Origin: Lates calcarifer
Taxonomy: Eukaryota > Chordata > Actinopteri > Centropomidae
DNA length: 64,000 bases
Direction: 5' to 3'
Assembly (NCBI RefSeq): GCF_001640805.2
Contig: NW_026116037.1
Span: 33,718-97,717, forward strand
Shown here: positions 1-11,844 of the stretch, piece by piece
Numbering within the stretch: position 1 is the first letter of the stretch
Layout: each line of letters opens with the position of its first letter
The notes under the pieces: generated by a model
Database searches by the model: none
What the model saw: the letters and a program-made list of their open reading frames with translations, nothing else
Told to the model about the DNA's origin: nothing
Made by a program: the position numbers and the translations under genes

Positions 1-199
1 GGAAGTTACACCTGACGTCACCAAGTTACTCCTGAAGTTACTCTGATAAGACAGTAACCTCGCTTCGTAGTACAGGCCTCTGTCCGGTGAACACTCTTAA
101 ACAGCTCCGTGTTTGTTTCTTACCGTTTAAACCGAAGAAACGTCTCTAATATCCATAAACGGCTCCAGCTGATCAGAGCCCGCCAGACGGTTTGTATTT

Positions 200-248
200 C
201 CTTCTTCTTCTTCTTCTTCTTCTTCTTCTTTTTCTTCTTCTTCTTCGG
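200..248. repeat. TTC trinucleotide microsatellite
   Basis: Near-perfect (CTT)n tract, interrupted once. I see no coding sequence in 1-1067 around it. Confidence 0.9.
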
Positions 249-1067
249 TTGATTAATTCTGCAGCTCCGCGGCTCGTTACCGCCCTCCTCAGGACAGAGG
301 TGTGTTTACTCCGACAGTCTGATCATAAACACCTGACAGGTTTCATATTATTATAACAGCTCACCTGCTCACGTGACCAGAGGCCTATACTACAGAGAGA
401 GTTTAACCTCCTGTGGTTGAACTCAGGTTCTCAGGTAAAGTCGGGGTTGACAAACCCTGACTGCCTCGATCTGTGTTAAACGGTACGACGGTGGTTCAGA
501 TGTGGGTCAGGTGAGTCGGTGTGAACTTAATCAGAGTTAGTGCGTGTTGATTAAAGGGGCGTGCACCGTATCTCTCAGATGAAGAGCGCACGTTAATTCA
601 GTGGGTTTAGAGGAATTTAAAGAGACTCTAACGACACAATGTCAAACCAACAAAGACAGAGAGACTGGTCACATGTTCTCTGGATTCTTCATTCTGAGCT
701 GTTCCTGTTAATGATGTTCTGCCTGGAACACTCAGGCTGTATATGTATGAATGTAATGCTGTTATGTTCAGTATGAACTTCATGTTAACAGTATTTCAGC
801 CTCAGTGGAAACTGAACCTGGATCAAATAGAAACCTTCTATAAAGTGGTTCACATTCATATTTCCATCATTAATGCTGCTTGGTCTGTAGTCTACAATTA
901 CAACAGCCCCCCCAAATGATTATTCATATCGATAATATTCAACACTAATGATGCTAAATTCTGCTGCTCAACTGAGAGGAAAAAAAATAACAAAATAACT
1001 GAGTGAAAATGGAAAATGTGGAGCATAAAAACACAATTTCCACAAACCTCTACCATCCACTACATAC

Positions 1068-2018
1068 TGTTTTTTTTCTTTGGGGGGAGCTTTAGACAAG
1101 TTAACTACGAACAATAAAGACGCAGCGTAAATCACCATGGCAACAGACCTCAGGTAAAACCTGTCCACCTTTTGGTACAGGCTTCTGGACTCTGTCAGAC
1201 CACCTGAGACCTGGACTCTGTCAGACCACCTGAGACCTGGACTCTGTCAGACCACCTGAGACCTGGACTCTGTCAGACCACCTGACTCTCTGATGTTTGT
1301 GAACAGATAAAATTCAAACCTTGTGTCTGTTGTTGTTGTTGTTTGTTTCATCAGTGTCGTCATGGTAACTCTCTGACTCCTCCTCCTCTCTCAGACTGAA
1401 ACAAACAGGAAGTAAGTCAGTGAACATCACACTCTCAGCTGATCACTGATTATCTCACTCTGATGTTTCACTGCTGCTCTGACGTGTTAATCGGCTGTTT
1501 TCACTCTGATCAATACATGTATTGATTCTGATCATTACAGGTGATCGATAATAATCAAACTGACTCAGATATAATCAAAGAGTTTTAAACAGACTCAGTT
1601 TATCTCAGAGCTGATCATAATCACACATCTAATCAATAACCTGCGAAACAGCTGATTAATCAATGAGTCGATCAATAGTTAACAATCGATAACATCTCGA
1701 TAAACTCAGATTTTATTTATTTTCATCAGATAACATTTTAATTGAAAGTTGAAGTCACGCTCTTTTTAATAAAACCAAAAAAATAAATTAAAATCTGTCA
1801 TTAAAACTAATCTGTAGTAATTCATCAGGTCGCAGTAAAAGTACCTCTGCTACTTTAAAGTACTGCAGTTTTCACAGACACTGATTTTACCGGTAACTTT
1901 ATAAACGAAGTTTAAATGAAACGGATGCTAACTGTTAGCCGTTAGCTGAGCCAGTGTTCCGGTAGTTTACCGGTTATTTCCGGGTTAAATCTGAGTCTTA
2001 CCGCTGCAGCTGGTTCAT
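1068..2018 (-). CDS. Possible 5' exons of an unrecognised small membrane protein (partial)
   Basis: I do not recognise this gene. On the minus strand an ATG at 2018 opens a 17-nt exon (2002-2018, MNQLQ plus two bases) followed by GTAAGA. A phase-compatible exon (about 1068-1160) follows an acceptor ending GGACAG, and the joined frame continues R-FYLRSVAMVIYAASLLFV. It would give about 36 residues with a hydrophobic stretch near residues 12-27 and a basic KAPPKEKK end, like the start of a small single-pass membrane or mitochondrial protein. A possible GTATGT donor follows at 1067. Sequence just upstream of the ATG is pyrimidine-rich and contains GCGCATGTGC, as in a housekeeping promoter. Later exons would lie in 1-1060 or off the left edge, and I could not place them. 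The reading rests only on phase agreement and sensible splice sites. Confidence 0.35.
1184..1287. repeat. Minisatellite, about 29-bp unit, 3-4 copies
   Basis: Direct repeats of GGACTCTGTCAGACCACCTG. Read on the minus strand each unit carries TCTGACAG followed by AGTCC, an acceptor-like string, immediately upstream of the candidate exon at 1068-1160. Confidence 0.85.
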
Positions 2019-2349
2019 GTCTCCTCCGTCTCTCTCTCTCCTCTTTATTTTCTCCTTTATTCTCTCTGTTATTTCACTTCTTCACTTTATTTTCCTCCTG
2101 TTACTTCTCATGAGGCTCTGACGAGCTAGCAGTCACTGCGCATGTGCAACAGCAGTGGACGGGAAGAGAGAAAGGACAAATTTGATTAGATTTTCTTCGC
2201 TTTATGAAATCTGAAGGATTAAGAACAATAAAAAGTAATTTAAATTTAATACATATTAAATATTCAGAGGAGATGGTCTACAGCTCTATAAATACTTATT
2301 TTGTGTTTTTATAATTACGAACCTGTTTTCATCTGTTATTAATACCTGG

Positions 2350-2416
2350 TATAAGATAAGATAAGATAAGATAAGATAAGATAAGATAAGATAAGATAAG
2401 ATAAGATAAGATAAGA
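2350..2416. repeat. ATAAG pentanucleotide microsatellite
   Basis: About thirteen perfect copies of ATAAG (GATAA on another phase). Apart from this I see no gene or recognisable element in 2020-3860, which is AT-rich. Confidence 0.95.
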
Positions 2417-3860
2417 AGATATTTATTCATAAGGTTTTAATTTGATTTGGACACAATAGTTAGACACTGTTTCTGATTTGGATTTGTTTTGGATTTCAAA
2501 AACCGGTGATGCCATTGCTTTGTTATTCTGTTTTATCATTGCATGCATCACTAAAAAATAATCTAAAAACAAAACAAAAATATCTTTGATTGTGATGAAT
2601 ACACATTAATTAATGACAGAATGAAATATATTATTTATTGACAGCTGTTTGGAGGATTATTTTATGAGGCCAAACTCTTTCTACTTTGCTGTAGGCCTAT
2701 ACTGAAAGGCTGAATACGTTATAGCTTACCTAATCACTGTAGCCTGATGGATGAACAAATCAAATTAAAACCTTATGAATAAATAGGATATCTTGTAGGA
2801 TATACTGCGTGATCCAAATACAGTATTATTTGATACAGTTTTAAAGTTTCATTATATTTTGGGCCTGAAATCCACACTGAATCCACCCTTCTGATGGGAT
2901 CAGTATAATCCAGAGTTTTTGGATCAAAGTGATCCCAATCCTACTAAAAAGTTCTAAAAAACCCAAACTAAAGGTTTGATCAGAGATTAAAACCAAGATT
3001 GGATTATGTGATGTAATCCGATTACGTAATCCGTTTTTTCTTTTGAAAAACCCATTTTCAAGATTTGATCCAATCCGTTATCCAAAATCAGAGCGGATTA
3101 CTTTTGAAAAACCAGGCCCAGGTTTCTGTTCTTTAGGATCTGATTTCAGATGAAACAGGAAGTTACAGAGTTAACCCTGAATGCACCATCAGACACAGAC
3201 TGTGTCACTGGTCTCACCTGGTTGTACAGGTAAACTCAGCTGATGAATCTGACTTTCTATAAAACTAAACATGACAGCAGGAAACTCTGAACTCTTTGAT
3301 CAGTTGATTATTTTACTGATTATTTTAAAGGATCAGTTTTCTCTACCTGTGTTTTCCTCTCATGTTGTTATTTATTTGTTGTTGTTGTTGTTGTTTAGTT
3401 ACTTCCTGTCTGCACCTGAAGGTTAAAGTGTTGAACAGGAAGCGTCTCTGTCTTCAGCTGTTTTAAATAAAGTTGGTTTGAATCAGATCCTCTGTGTCCT
3501 CATCAGTTCAGGGTCGAGGAGACGAGGTTAAAGAAAAGTTTCAGAGAGAGAAACCAACAGATCATTCCCCCAGAAACAAGGAGTGAACAAAGGTTCCCAC
3601 CTGAGAGCAAACGACAGAGACTCAGTTTATCAGCAAAGATAAAACAGAGAGAACAAACAAAGAGCAGACACAGACACATGGACATACAGAAGGACAGATC
3701 CCTGAGAGACTGAACAACAGATTGAGATGAAGGCGTTTAAAGACACTGACAGAAGCAGGTACAGGTTGGGTCCAGGTCCAGGTTTGGGGTCCAGACATGA
3801 AACCAACCTGCTGACAGAGATAATCAGTTCATAGTTTAATAAAGTCTCTGTTGACCTTCT

Positions 3861-3942
3861 CCTGGTAACTGATGAGTCATCAGCAGCTCTGTCTCTGATT
3901 GGCTGCTGAAGTTGAAGTGAAAGTAAAGAGTCTGGACTTTCC
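3861..3942 (+). promoter_or_regulatory. MHC-type promoter cassette, copy 1 (X-Y plus ISRE-like)
   Basis: CCTGGTAACTGATGAGTCA (3861-3879) resembles an X1-X2 box. CTGATTGGCTG (about 3896-3906) is an inverted CCAAT or Y box. GTGAAAGTAAAG (about 3917-3928) resembles an interferon-stimulated response element. This order is known from MHC class I, class II and related promoters bound by RFX, CREB, NF-Y and IRF factors. The sequence is clearly homologous to the cassette near 4.6 kb. I find no signal peptide or immunoglobulin-fold exon directly downstream, so the cassette may be a relic. Confidence 0.6.
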
Positions 3943-4570
3943 TCAGACTCTGATCAGCAGATTTCTGCTGTTTAACTTCTCTGTTTGTTCTGAGTCAGAT
4001 TTCTATATTTTATGTTTTAATATGAAGTCATATCACTGCTGTTTCATATCAATCACAGTCTGAATCAGATCATTGATCATAAATTGATTCAGTCTATAAA
4101 TCAGACTGATCTGATGTTTTTATTGGATCAGCTGTTTCCTGTGTGAAACCTTCACTGTCGTCATGTTACAGAGACGTAACATGACGAGCAGCAACATGTT
4201 TCCTCTGCTCCTCCATCACACACTGACCTCCCTGTGGTTTCCTCCAGGAGGCGCTCTGACTGATCTCAGAGCTCAGAGCAGTTTATCTGCAGGGTTTCAG
4301 TCAGAGACATGGACGAGTTTTGTTCTCTGAAGCTGATCAGGCTGCAGCTACAAACTGATATAAAAAAGAATGAAGAAAAAAATTAAAACAAAATAAAACC
4401 AAGTCAGAAATAAACCAGGTCAGAGTCAGAGTCAGACCTGAGTCTGTGTCTGACTCCTGATCCTCTTCTGTCATCATGAGTTTATTAATAAAGTTAATTG
4501 AATTGAATCAGCTGACCTCTCTGTCACAGGTAAACTTCTTCACCTCTGAGCTGCTCTTCAACAACTCATC

Positions 4571-4655
4571 TACCTGACGATTGATGACTCATCAGCAGCT
4601 CTGTCTCTGATTGGCTGCTGATGTTGAAGCGAAAGTAAAGCGTTGGGACTTTCCA
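4571..4655 (+). promoter_or_regulatory. MHC-type promoter cassette, copy 2 (X-Y, ISRE-like, kappa-B)
   Basis: TACCTGACGATTGATGACTCA is the X-like part, CTGATTGGCTG (4607-4617) the Y box, and GCGAAAGTAAAG (4629-4640) an ISRE-like motif. GGGACTTTCC (4645-4654) is a textbook NF-kappa-B site. Copy 1 has a degraded version of the kappa-B region (TGGACTTTCC). The combination is more typical of interferon-inducible class I-type promoters than of class II. From 4660 to 5900 I see no exon that could be its gene. Confidence 0.65.
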
Positions 4656-5928
4656 GAGACGCTGGGTTCAGGTGCTGCAGGAAAACTCTGCACTGTGTTT
4701 CTCTGATGTGGAGTCAGAGTCTCTGATCTGTTCCTCAGAACTGAGTGTTCCTGGTTTTACAGAGACACCTGAAAGCAGCATGTGGTTCCAGTCTGATCAC
4801 ATTAAACAGGAAACACCAGTTTCAAACATTTATAAACCAGAGAAGCTGAGCAGTCTGATCCTGTCACAGGTCAAAGGTCACAGGTCAAAGGTCACAGGTC
4901 AAAGGTCACAGCTCTGAGTGTTTTCATGAACAGGTTGATAAACAGGTTGTTTATTGTCTCTGAACCTGAAGCTAACTGTTTTGTTATTATATTTATTGAT
5001 TAGTTGACAAATTATACATGAGGTAATTAATATATTATTAAATTATAATATTTATACAAGTTTGATTTTATTTTAACAAATAGTAACTTTATAAAATTGT
5101 TATTAAACAGAAGAATAGATGTGTAGAATAGATATTAGTATCATTTGATTGGTCATTGATTTGTTACCTTTGACATTGTCTGTATAATAATAATATAAGT
5201 TTGACTGGATGATGAGTAAATACACTTTACTCCCATCAGGAGACATGTGATCTGTGTCCTACTGTCTAACTTTACCCTGAACTCGCCACAGATCAGTCAC
5301 AGCTTCAGTCATGAACAAACATTTACTACACAGTGAAACACAACACAACTCTCCACAATACACTTCCACACGACTAATCAGAATAATTTTTTATTAATGT
5401 AAAGTATCAAACAAACGAACTGATCATGATCAGGAACAAAGTTATGATGTGAGACGAGTTAAAATGAGTAACAGACTTAGACTCATCTACAGATTTTTAA
5501 ATGAAATTATGAAGCAAGAACAAGAATAAAGCTCCACAGAAATGAGGATACTGAAATAACTGTAAATAAAAAACTTAAAGACTGAATCTGGATGTGGAAC
5601 AGTCACATTAGAGGTGGAGTGTGTGTGAACATAAAAATGAGTTTATATAGTTTTCACATCTGCTGTGGCGTCTTTACTGTTTATTAATTGTCGATCACTT
5701 TTGTGTAATTGTCAGATTTTTGTGTCTCTTCTTGTTGCTTCCAGTGAGGAGACAGGTTGTGTTTAACTGATGGACACACAGGTTGAAAAACACTGAGCAG
5801 CAGTTATTTCCTGTTCACAGTGTGTTTGTGTTGTGTCAGACTTTATACACATTAACTAATGATGGAGTCCATCTCTGTCTGTGTGATAATGTTTCTCTTC
5901 AGCTGTGAGCATCTGCTGCCTGAGTCTA

Positions 5929-5975
5929 CCTGGACACTGATGACATCACCTGATCTCTGCTCTGTGATTGGCTGC
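5929..5975 (+). promoter_or_regulatory. MHC class II alpha promoter, X and Y boxes
   Basis: CCTGGACACTGATGACATCA (5929-5948) fits an X1-X2 box with a CREB-type TGACATCA half. TGATTGGCT (5965-5973) is a Y box about 16 bp downstream. They lie about 100 bp before the class II alpha start codon. RFX, CREB and NF-Y binding with CIITA control is known for such promoters; its use here is inferred. Confidence 0.75.
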
Positions 5976-6078
5976 TGTGTGAGTAAGAGCTGAGCTGCTG
6001 CTGGACTCTGAGTCAGTTTGTGTCAGTTTGTGTCGGTCTCCTCAGATTCTCAGAGACTCAGACAGTTTCAGTGATCTG

Positions 6079-8851
6079 ATGATGATGATGATGATGAAGG
6101 TGTCAGAGCTGGTCCTCGTCCTCTCCTGTGTCCTCTGTGTCTCTGCTGACGGTGAGTCTCTGTCTCACTTTACCTCTGATTTACTGATGGACGAAGAGTT
6201 TACTGACGGTCAACAGGTTAACTAACTAACCACAGAGTCAACAGGTTAACTAACTAACTACAGTCAACAGGTTAACTAACTAACTACAGTCAACAGGTTA
6301 ACTAACTAACCACAGAGTCAACAGGTTAACTAGTTCTTCTCTCCTCAGGTCTCCATGAGGACCTTTGTATCATTGGCTGTTCAGACACTGATGGAGAGAT
6401 GATGTACTCTCTGGATGGTGAAGAGCTGTGGTACGCAGACTTCATCAACAAGAGAGGAGTCGAGCCTCAGCCCAGTTTTATTAATCATATCAGCCTCGTG
6501 GAAGGAACTTATGAAGGAGCTGTGAGGTTTGTACAGAACTGCAGACAGAACATGGGGGTTTTTCGTCAAGCTTACAACAACCCTCCAGTGAACCTGGGTA
6601 AGTATATTTAATAGTAAGTAACTGTTTAAACTGCAGATTAACTGATGTCTGCGCTATAACATTACTTTATATTTAATATCTATTGCTATGTAGGTGTACA
6701 TTACTGTACATGCCAGGTGTTTAATTTGCTTCTGTGTAATATATCACAGTCTGGTCTCTGAAATACTGAATATGCTAAATTTTATTACTCTGTGATCCAT
6801 GGCTTTCCATCTATTGTACAGTACAAATCATGACTGAAAGTCCACATAAAACCACAGGTCATAAATTAAAGCACTGTTCCCACCAGCTAGCATATATATA
6901 TTCACTGTCATTCCCCAGAGGTTCCTTACCCTGCAGTCAACAGTATGGAAAAATAACCCCTGTACTTCTTGTCAAAACAGTTACCATTCAGTTTCTTTGA
7001 CATCTCTCACCATCTCTTTTGAAAAACTGATCAAGTTAAGCAGAGCACAACAAGTAGAAGTAGATGAATGACTGTCAGATCTGCTGGTCACCAATACTCT
7101 CCTCAGCTGTTAAAATTAAAGGATACTTGAGACTCATTTTAGGGTTCCTCAGTTTGCCACACTGGTGGAACCCTTCTAACGCATCAGTACTCTGATCTTA
7201 AAGTCTTTTGTAAAGCAAATTCAGACATTTGTATTTAAACACATTGTTTATGTCAGAAAATGAAAACATGTAAAAAGACTAAACTCTATATTACAGCATT
7301 GTGGAGTCAGACTGTTTCACAGTTTCCATCAGTTTCATTCTCAGGATTTTATGAGCGTGTCTGAAACAGTGGCTCGATGATGCATCAAAGCCACCGCTCA
7401 GCATAACCCCACTCCAAACACTGTGACCATTACAAACAGCAGCTCTCTAGCATCACTGCTTCTCTGTATTATGAGAGATGGATACAGTGCCGCCGCTCAG
7501 CCTTGCAGCCAATTTTGTCCAGAGGCCACTCAAGATCCTGCAACAAAAAACCCCCCGGGGCCCAAGTAAAGCATTTTCTCCATAGGCCACCATTGTAAAA
7601 GAGACATCTGTACATTCAGGATAAATAAATTAGATTAACTATTATTCATGTATTTTAAGAATTTATTATATAGCAAATTGTGTTTAATATTGTAAAAAAT
7701 AAAAATAAGTGCAAATAATTGTAATTGTAATTGTAATTACACATGTAATGTGTAATAACTGAGCTAAGGAGAATGTTGCTGTAACATATATTTAAACCCA
7801 CTGATAGTAGGTTTAAGAGTCTGAAATGTACTTTTTTTATGTAACTAACTGTCCCGGGTTAACAGACCTCCACTGTCACCTCTGGGCAATGGAGAAGATG
7901 ATGAACTTCAGTCAGTGGATGAGAACATAGGCTGTATATAAAAAGACACTGCCACACACAGATCGCATCAGTTATCACATATATGGTACATAACTTACAA
8001 ATTCAAAATACCCTGAAAAAAATTTAGGATAGGAGCAAGGGAAAATCGCCTCCAGTGTCTTACCAGTCATCCTTATGAAGCTAATATCTAGATTTTTTTT
8101 TAACAAAGCCTGGCTACTGACTGATAAATGAAAATGAAGACTCGTCTTTGAGTCATTCATTCAGTTTTACCTTTAATGTTACACATCCCACAGTGTCAGC
8201 TGTGATTCAGCAAGGATCCTCATTCCAGAGACACAACATGACAACACGTAGAGCCTGCACACAGCCGTGACGTCATTCAGAGAAACATGACTTTTCTGGG
8301 CTTTTGAAAACTTTTACAAAGACTAAAAGTCTATGGCTTAAAAATATACAATAGAAAGAGTCACAATTGATTATGTTTATAGCTGGAGGTGTCCTGTCAA
8401 CAGTTTTACAGGCGTCTCTTTTATAATGGCGGCCTATGGAGAAAATGCTTTTTGGGCCCCAGGGGGATTCTTTGTTGCAGGACCTCGAGTGGCCACTGGA
8501 AAAAATTGGCTGCAAGGTGGAACAGCGGCACCATATCTAGCTCTTACAATACATACATGGGGTAGCTGTGTCGTCATCCCACAAACACATCTTCCCTAGA
8601 TACCAGAGTTTACAGCTCAAAGTCATTAAGAGGAGGTGGATTAATTTAGTGAAGAGCCACACTGATGGAGAGCTGAGGAACACCACGTACACCATCTCTG
8701 CAGAGACCGTTTTACTTCAGTTAGCTTTACAAAGTTTTATCAGAAACAACAGGAGTTCACAGATAATCTGCAGTCACTTTACAATGAGGCTGAACTAGGT
8801 GTCTCTCTCCCTGGCCTTCACCCTTTTGTCCCACTGACATTACTGTTTCTT

Positions 8852-8882
<31 letters not shown>

Positions 8883-10740
8883 CTGTCCCCTTGGAGATGA
8901 GGGATAACCATAGACTGTATGGGGATAACACTGGTTAGAGTGAGGCAGTGACACACTTAGAATAATAACACACCAGTTAGCTTGGCGTTAGTTGAGTATC
9001 AGTGTCACATCTTTAAACTTTGTTTTAATAAACCTCAGTAAGGTGACTGCAAAAACACAGTGATTTTTTAACATAATTTTATATATCTGACAATTTTTTT
9101 AAACTTTCAAATTTAGCTGAGTGGTTAATAGCACATTTTTCTGTGGTGTGACTTTCTCAGAATGCTATTATCATCACTGCTTTACACAGACTTTAAAATA
9201 GTTTCAGGTTCCTTGAGGAATTCTTTTTACCAGCATGGTTAGGAAACACTTTGGTGCCTCAAAGCACCATTTCATCAAGTAAAAATAGCCACTAAGAGTC
9301 CAGTATCAAGTCCAGTACCATGCCAATGTTAGCCCTAGCTGGCAGTCCTCCTGTTCTGGCTCTGTGTCTATGTGTCTGATTTGGCAGCCTTGTATTGAGT
9401 CATATTAGGGATTTTCTATAGCATGACTCAACAGTGACATTATTTAAAAATTAATTGACCTGACATACCAAGTGACATTGACCCAATCAGCTGCTTTGCA
9501 TGACTGGCTTTTACCTCCCCCTCCCAGAGTGGACATTCATAACAGATACCAACAGTTTGGATTTCAGAATTGGGCAAATTTACTAGTTATTTTACAGTAG
9601 AACCTGGTTTGGTTATTTGTTTAGTGCAGATGTTAGTCAGCATTGTGTAGTTTACTAAATCTTACACATCCAATGAATGCAGCTGTATTAACTAGCTGTG
9701 TTTTGTTTCAGATCCTCCTTCCAGTCCAATGATCTACACCAGAGACAAAGTGGAGCTGGGAGTGAAGAACACTCTGATCTGTCATGTGTCTGGTTTCTAT
9801 CCTGCTCCTGTCAACGTCTCCTGGACCAAGAACGAGCAGAAGGTGACTGAAGGAACCAGCATCAACGTCCCCTTTCCAAACAAAGATGGTTCCTTCACCC
9901 AGATCTCCAGACTGGATTTCATCCCACAGCTGGGAGACGTCTACACCTGCACAGTGAGACACCCAGCTCTGAACCAACCACTGACCAGAATCTGGGGTGA
10001 GACACAACATCTGTCTCTCTCCAGATGTGGAGTTAACCTCTGTGTCTGTCTCCAGATGTGGAGTTAACCTCTGTGTCTGTCTCCAGATGTGGAGTTAACT
10101 TGTCTCTGTCTCCAGATGTGGAGTTAACCTCTGTGTCTCCAGATGTGGAGTTAACCTCTGTGTCTCTCTCTCCAGATGTGGAGTTAACCTCTGTGTCTCT
10201 CTCTCCAGATGTGGAGTTAACCTCTGTGTCTCCAGATGTGGAGTTAACCTCTGTGTCTGTCTCCAGATGTGGAGTTAACCTCTGTGTCTCCAGATGTGGA
10301 GTTAACCTCTGTGTCTCTCTCTCCAGATGTGGAGTTAACCTCTGTGTGTCTGTCTCCAGATGTGGAGTTAACCTTTGTGTCTCTGTCTCCAGATGTGGAG
10401 TTAACCTCTGTGTCTCCAGATGTGGAGTTAACCTCTGTCTCCAGATGTGGAGTTAACCTCTGTGTCTCCAGATGTGGAGTTAACCTCTGTCTCCAGATGT
10501 GGAGTTAACCTCTGTGTCTCTGTCTCCAGATGTGGAGTTAACCTCTGTGTCTCCAGATGTGGAGTTAACCTCTGTCTCTCTCTCCAGATGTGGAGTTAAC
10601 CTCTGTCTCTCTCTCCAGATGTGGAGGTGCAGCAGCCCAGTATTGGACCTGCAGTCTTCTGTGGAGTGGGTCTGACTGTCGGTCTGCTCGGTGTCGCTGC
10701 AGGAACCTTCTTCCTCATCAAAGGAAACGAGTGCAGCTGA
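6079..10740 (+). CDS. mhc2a: MHC class II alpha chain
   Basis: Antigen-presenting class II alpha chain, which pairs with a beta chain at the surface of antigen-presenting cells. Coding exons: 6079-6151, 6349-6597, 9712-9996, 10619-10740; 729 nt, 242 aa, all GT-AG, no stops. Exon 1 starts in a run of six ATGs followed by KVSEL and a hydrophobic signal peptide ending about SADG. Exon 2 is the alpha-1 domain, with the teleost cysteines (DLCIIGCSDTDGE and QNCRQN). Exon 3 is the immunoglobulin-like alpha-2 domain, with cysteines in LICHVSGFYP and YTCTVRHPAL and a glycosylation site in NVSW. Exon 4 holds the connecting peptide, a glycine-rich transmembrane segment and the short tail IKGNECS. Which of the six ATGs is used cannot be decided. 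Intron 3 is filled by copies of the exon 4 acceptor. Locus or allele name cannot be given. Confidence 0.97.
6209..6330. repeat. Intron 1 minisatellite of class II alpha
   Basis: About four copies of a 29-36 bp unit GTCAACAGGTTAACTAACTA. Each unit contains CTAAC (branch-point-like) and CACAG or ACAG (acceptor-like). It lies just ahead of the true exon 2 acceptor at 6348. Confidence 0.9.
7466..8553. mobile_element. Non-autonomous element with long inverted terminal repeats
   Basis: About 7466-7630 and 8395-8553 are imperfect inverted repeats of roughly 150 bp. For example the left arm CTTGCAGCCAATTTTGTCCA matches the reverse complement of the right-arm ATTGGCTGCAAGG region, and both arms contain GCATTTTCTCCATAGGCC. 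The inner roughly 800 bp shows no transposase reading frame. This fits a foldback or MITE-like DNA element in intron 2 of class II alpha. Exact ends and target-site duplication were not resolved. Confidence 0.6.
10010..10618 (+). repeat. Intron 3 minisatellite made of exon 4 acceptor copies
   Basis: About 20 tandem copies (24-33 bp) of CTCCAGATGTGGAGTTAACC, ending at the true acceptor CTCCAG/ATGTGGAGGTGC at 10618/10619. Each unit repeats the acceptor AG and the first eight bases of exon 4. The intron is almost entirely this array. Confidence 0.97.
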
Positions 10741-10838
10741 TTGGCTGGAGCTGATGATGTCATCAGACCAGTCTGATTATAGGCTGATGTAAATGTTGTT
10801 GTTTGTTAAAGACGTGAGTGCAGCTGCAGTGTTTGTTA

Positions 10839-10844
10839 AATAAA
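10839..10844 (+). terminator. Polyadenylation signal AATAAA, class II alpha
   Basis: AATAAA about 100 nt after the class II alpha stop codon, in TTAAATAAAGG. It is the first good signal downstream. Confidence 0.7.
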
Positions 10845-11565
10845 GGTTGGATGTTGTCACAGATTTAAATCACAAACTGTGGATTATTACAAGAGCTTCC
10901 AGATGTGCATTAAAAATGTTCTTTCTTGCTGAAATCATTTATTCTGTTCTGACTGTAGAGATTTGATCTGAAATTGATTCCAGGTCAAAGTAAAATTTGA
11001 TCTGTTTGTAACACAAAGAGGAAATCTGTACCAAACAGGATGTGACTGTTTCTCAGACATTAATGTTCTGTTATACATAAACATGATTTTCATTTGTTAG
11101 TTAATCACACAATGCAGATAAACAGTAGATGTATGATGTGTGTCAGAATGAGGGAAATCAATGAAGTGTTTCTCATTTTAATTCATCTTCTAAAATCAGG
11201 CTGTTTCTGTTTCCTTCCTGAAATAAAGAAATTTCCACTCTCACAGTTTGGTGTGTAAATGGACTGAACTCATAGAACTTTTCTTGTCCACTTTACACCA
11301 CAGGTCACATTCACCCGTTCACAGACACATTCATACAGTGCTTGATCTGTCCATATGTATATAACATTATATAACACACGCACAAACCGATGAGGTTCAG
11401 TAACTTGCTGAAGGACACTTCAGCACACAGACTAGAGGAGCTGGGGATCAAACCACCAACCCTCTGATGAGTGGGCCTAATCCTGCTCCACCTCCTGAGC
11501 CACAGCTGCTGTTGTAAACTGTGGATTTGATGATTTATAAATGAGTAAATAAATTTAAAGTAGAA

Positions 11566-11844
11566 TGTTGTGGAAATTTTGCACGGTGAAGAATGAAACA
11601 GAGACTTCTGCCGGCCGACAAAGTTTTATTTTCCTTGCAAAGAAAAAGGTCAGTCACCATCTGAGCGGTCAGGAGATGGCAAAAGACCCTGAACATAGGG
11701 ACATCTAGACCTTTATACCTGAGGAATGCCCCTATAGGGGAACAAAGGGTCCTTGTTCTTGTTTGCCCTTTGGCACCCCTTTGTCTGCCACTGGAAGTGG
11801 ATCCCCACCCCTGGGGTGATCTTTCACACTTGGGGCATCCTACA
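11566..11844 (-). mobile_element. Solo LTR-like sequence
   Basis: Read on the minus strand it begins TGTAGGATGCCCC, has a TATA-like GGTATAAAGG and an AATAAAACTTTG signal about 60-70 nt before the end, and ends CCACAACA. The TG...CA limits, promoter and polyadenylation order fit one long terminal repeat of a retrovirus-like element. I saw no internal genes next to it and no clear target-site duplication. Confidence 0.6.

Noticed and set aside
4672..4917. Gene downstream of the second promoter cassette (MLQENSALCF frame)
   Set aside because: No signal peptide, domain or splice partner, and its end is a short AAAGGTCACAGGTC repeat.
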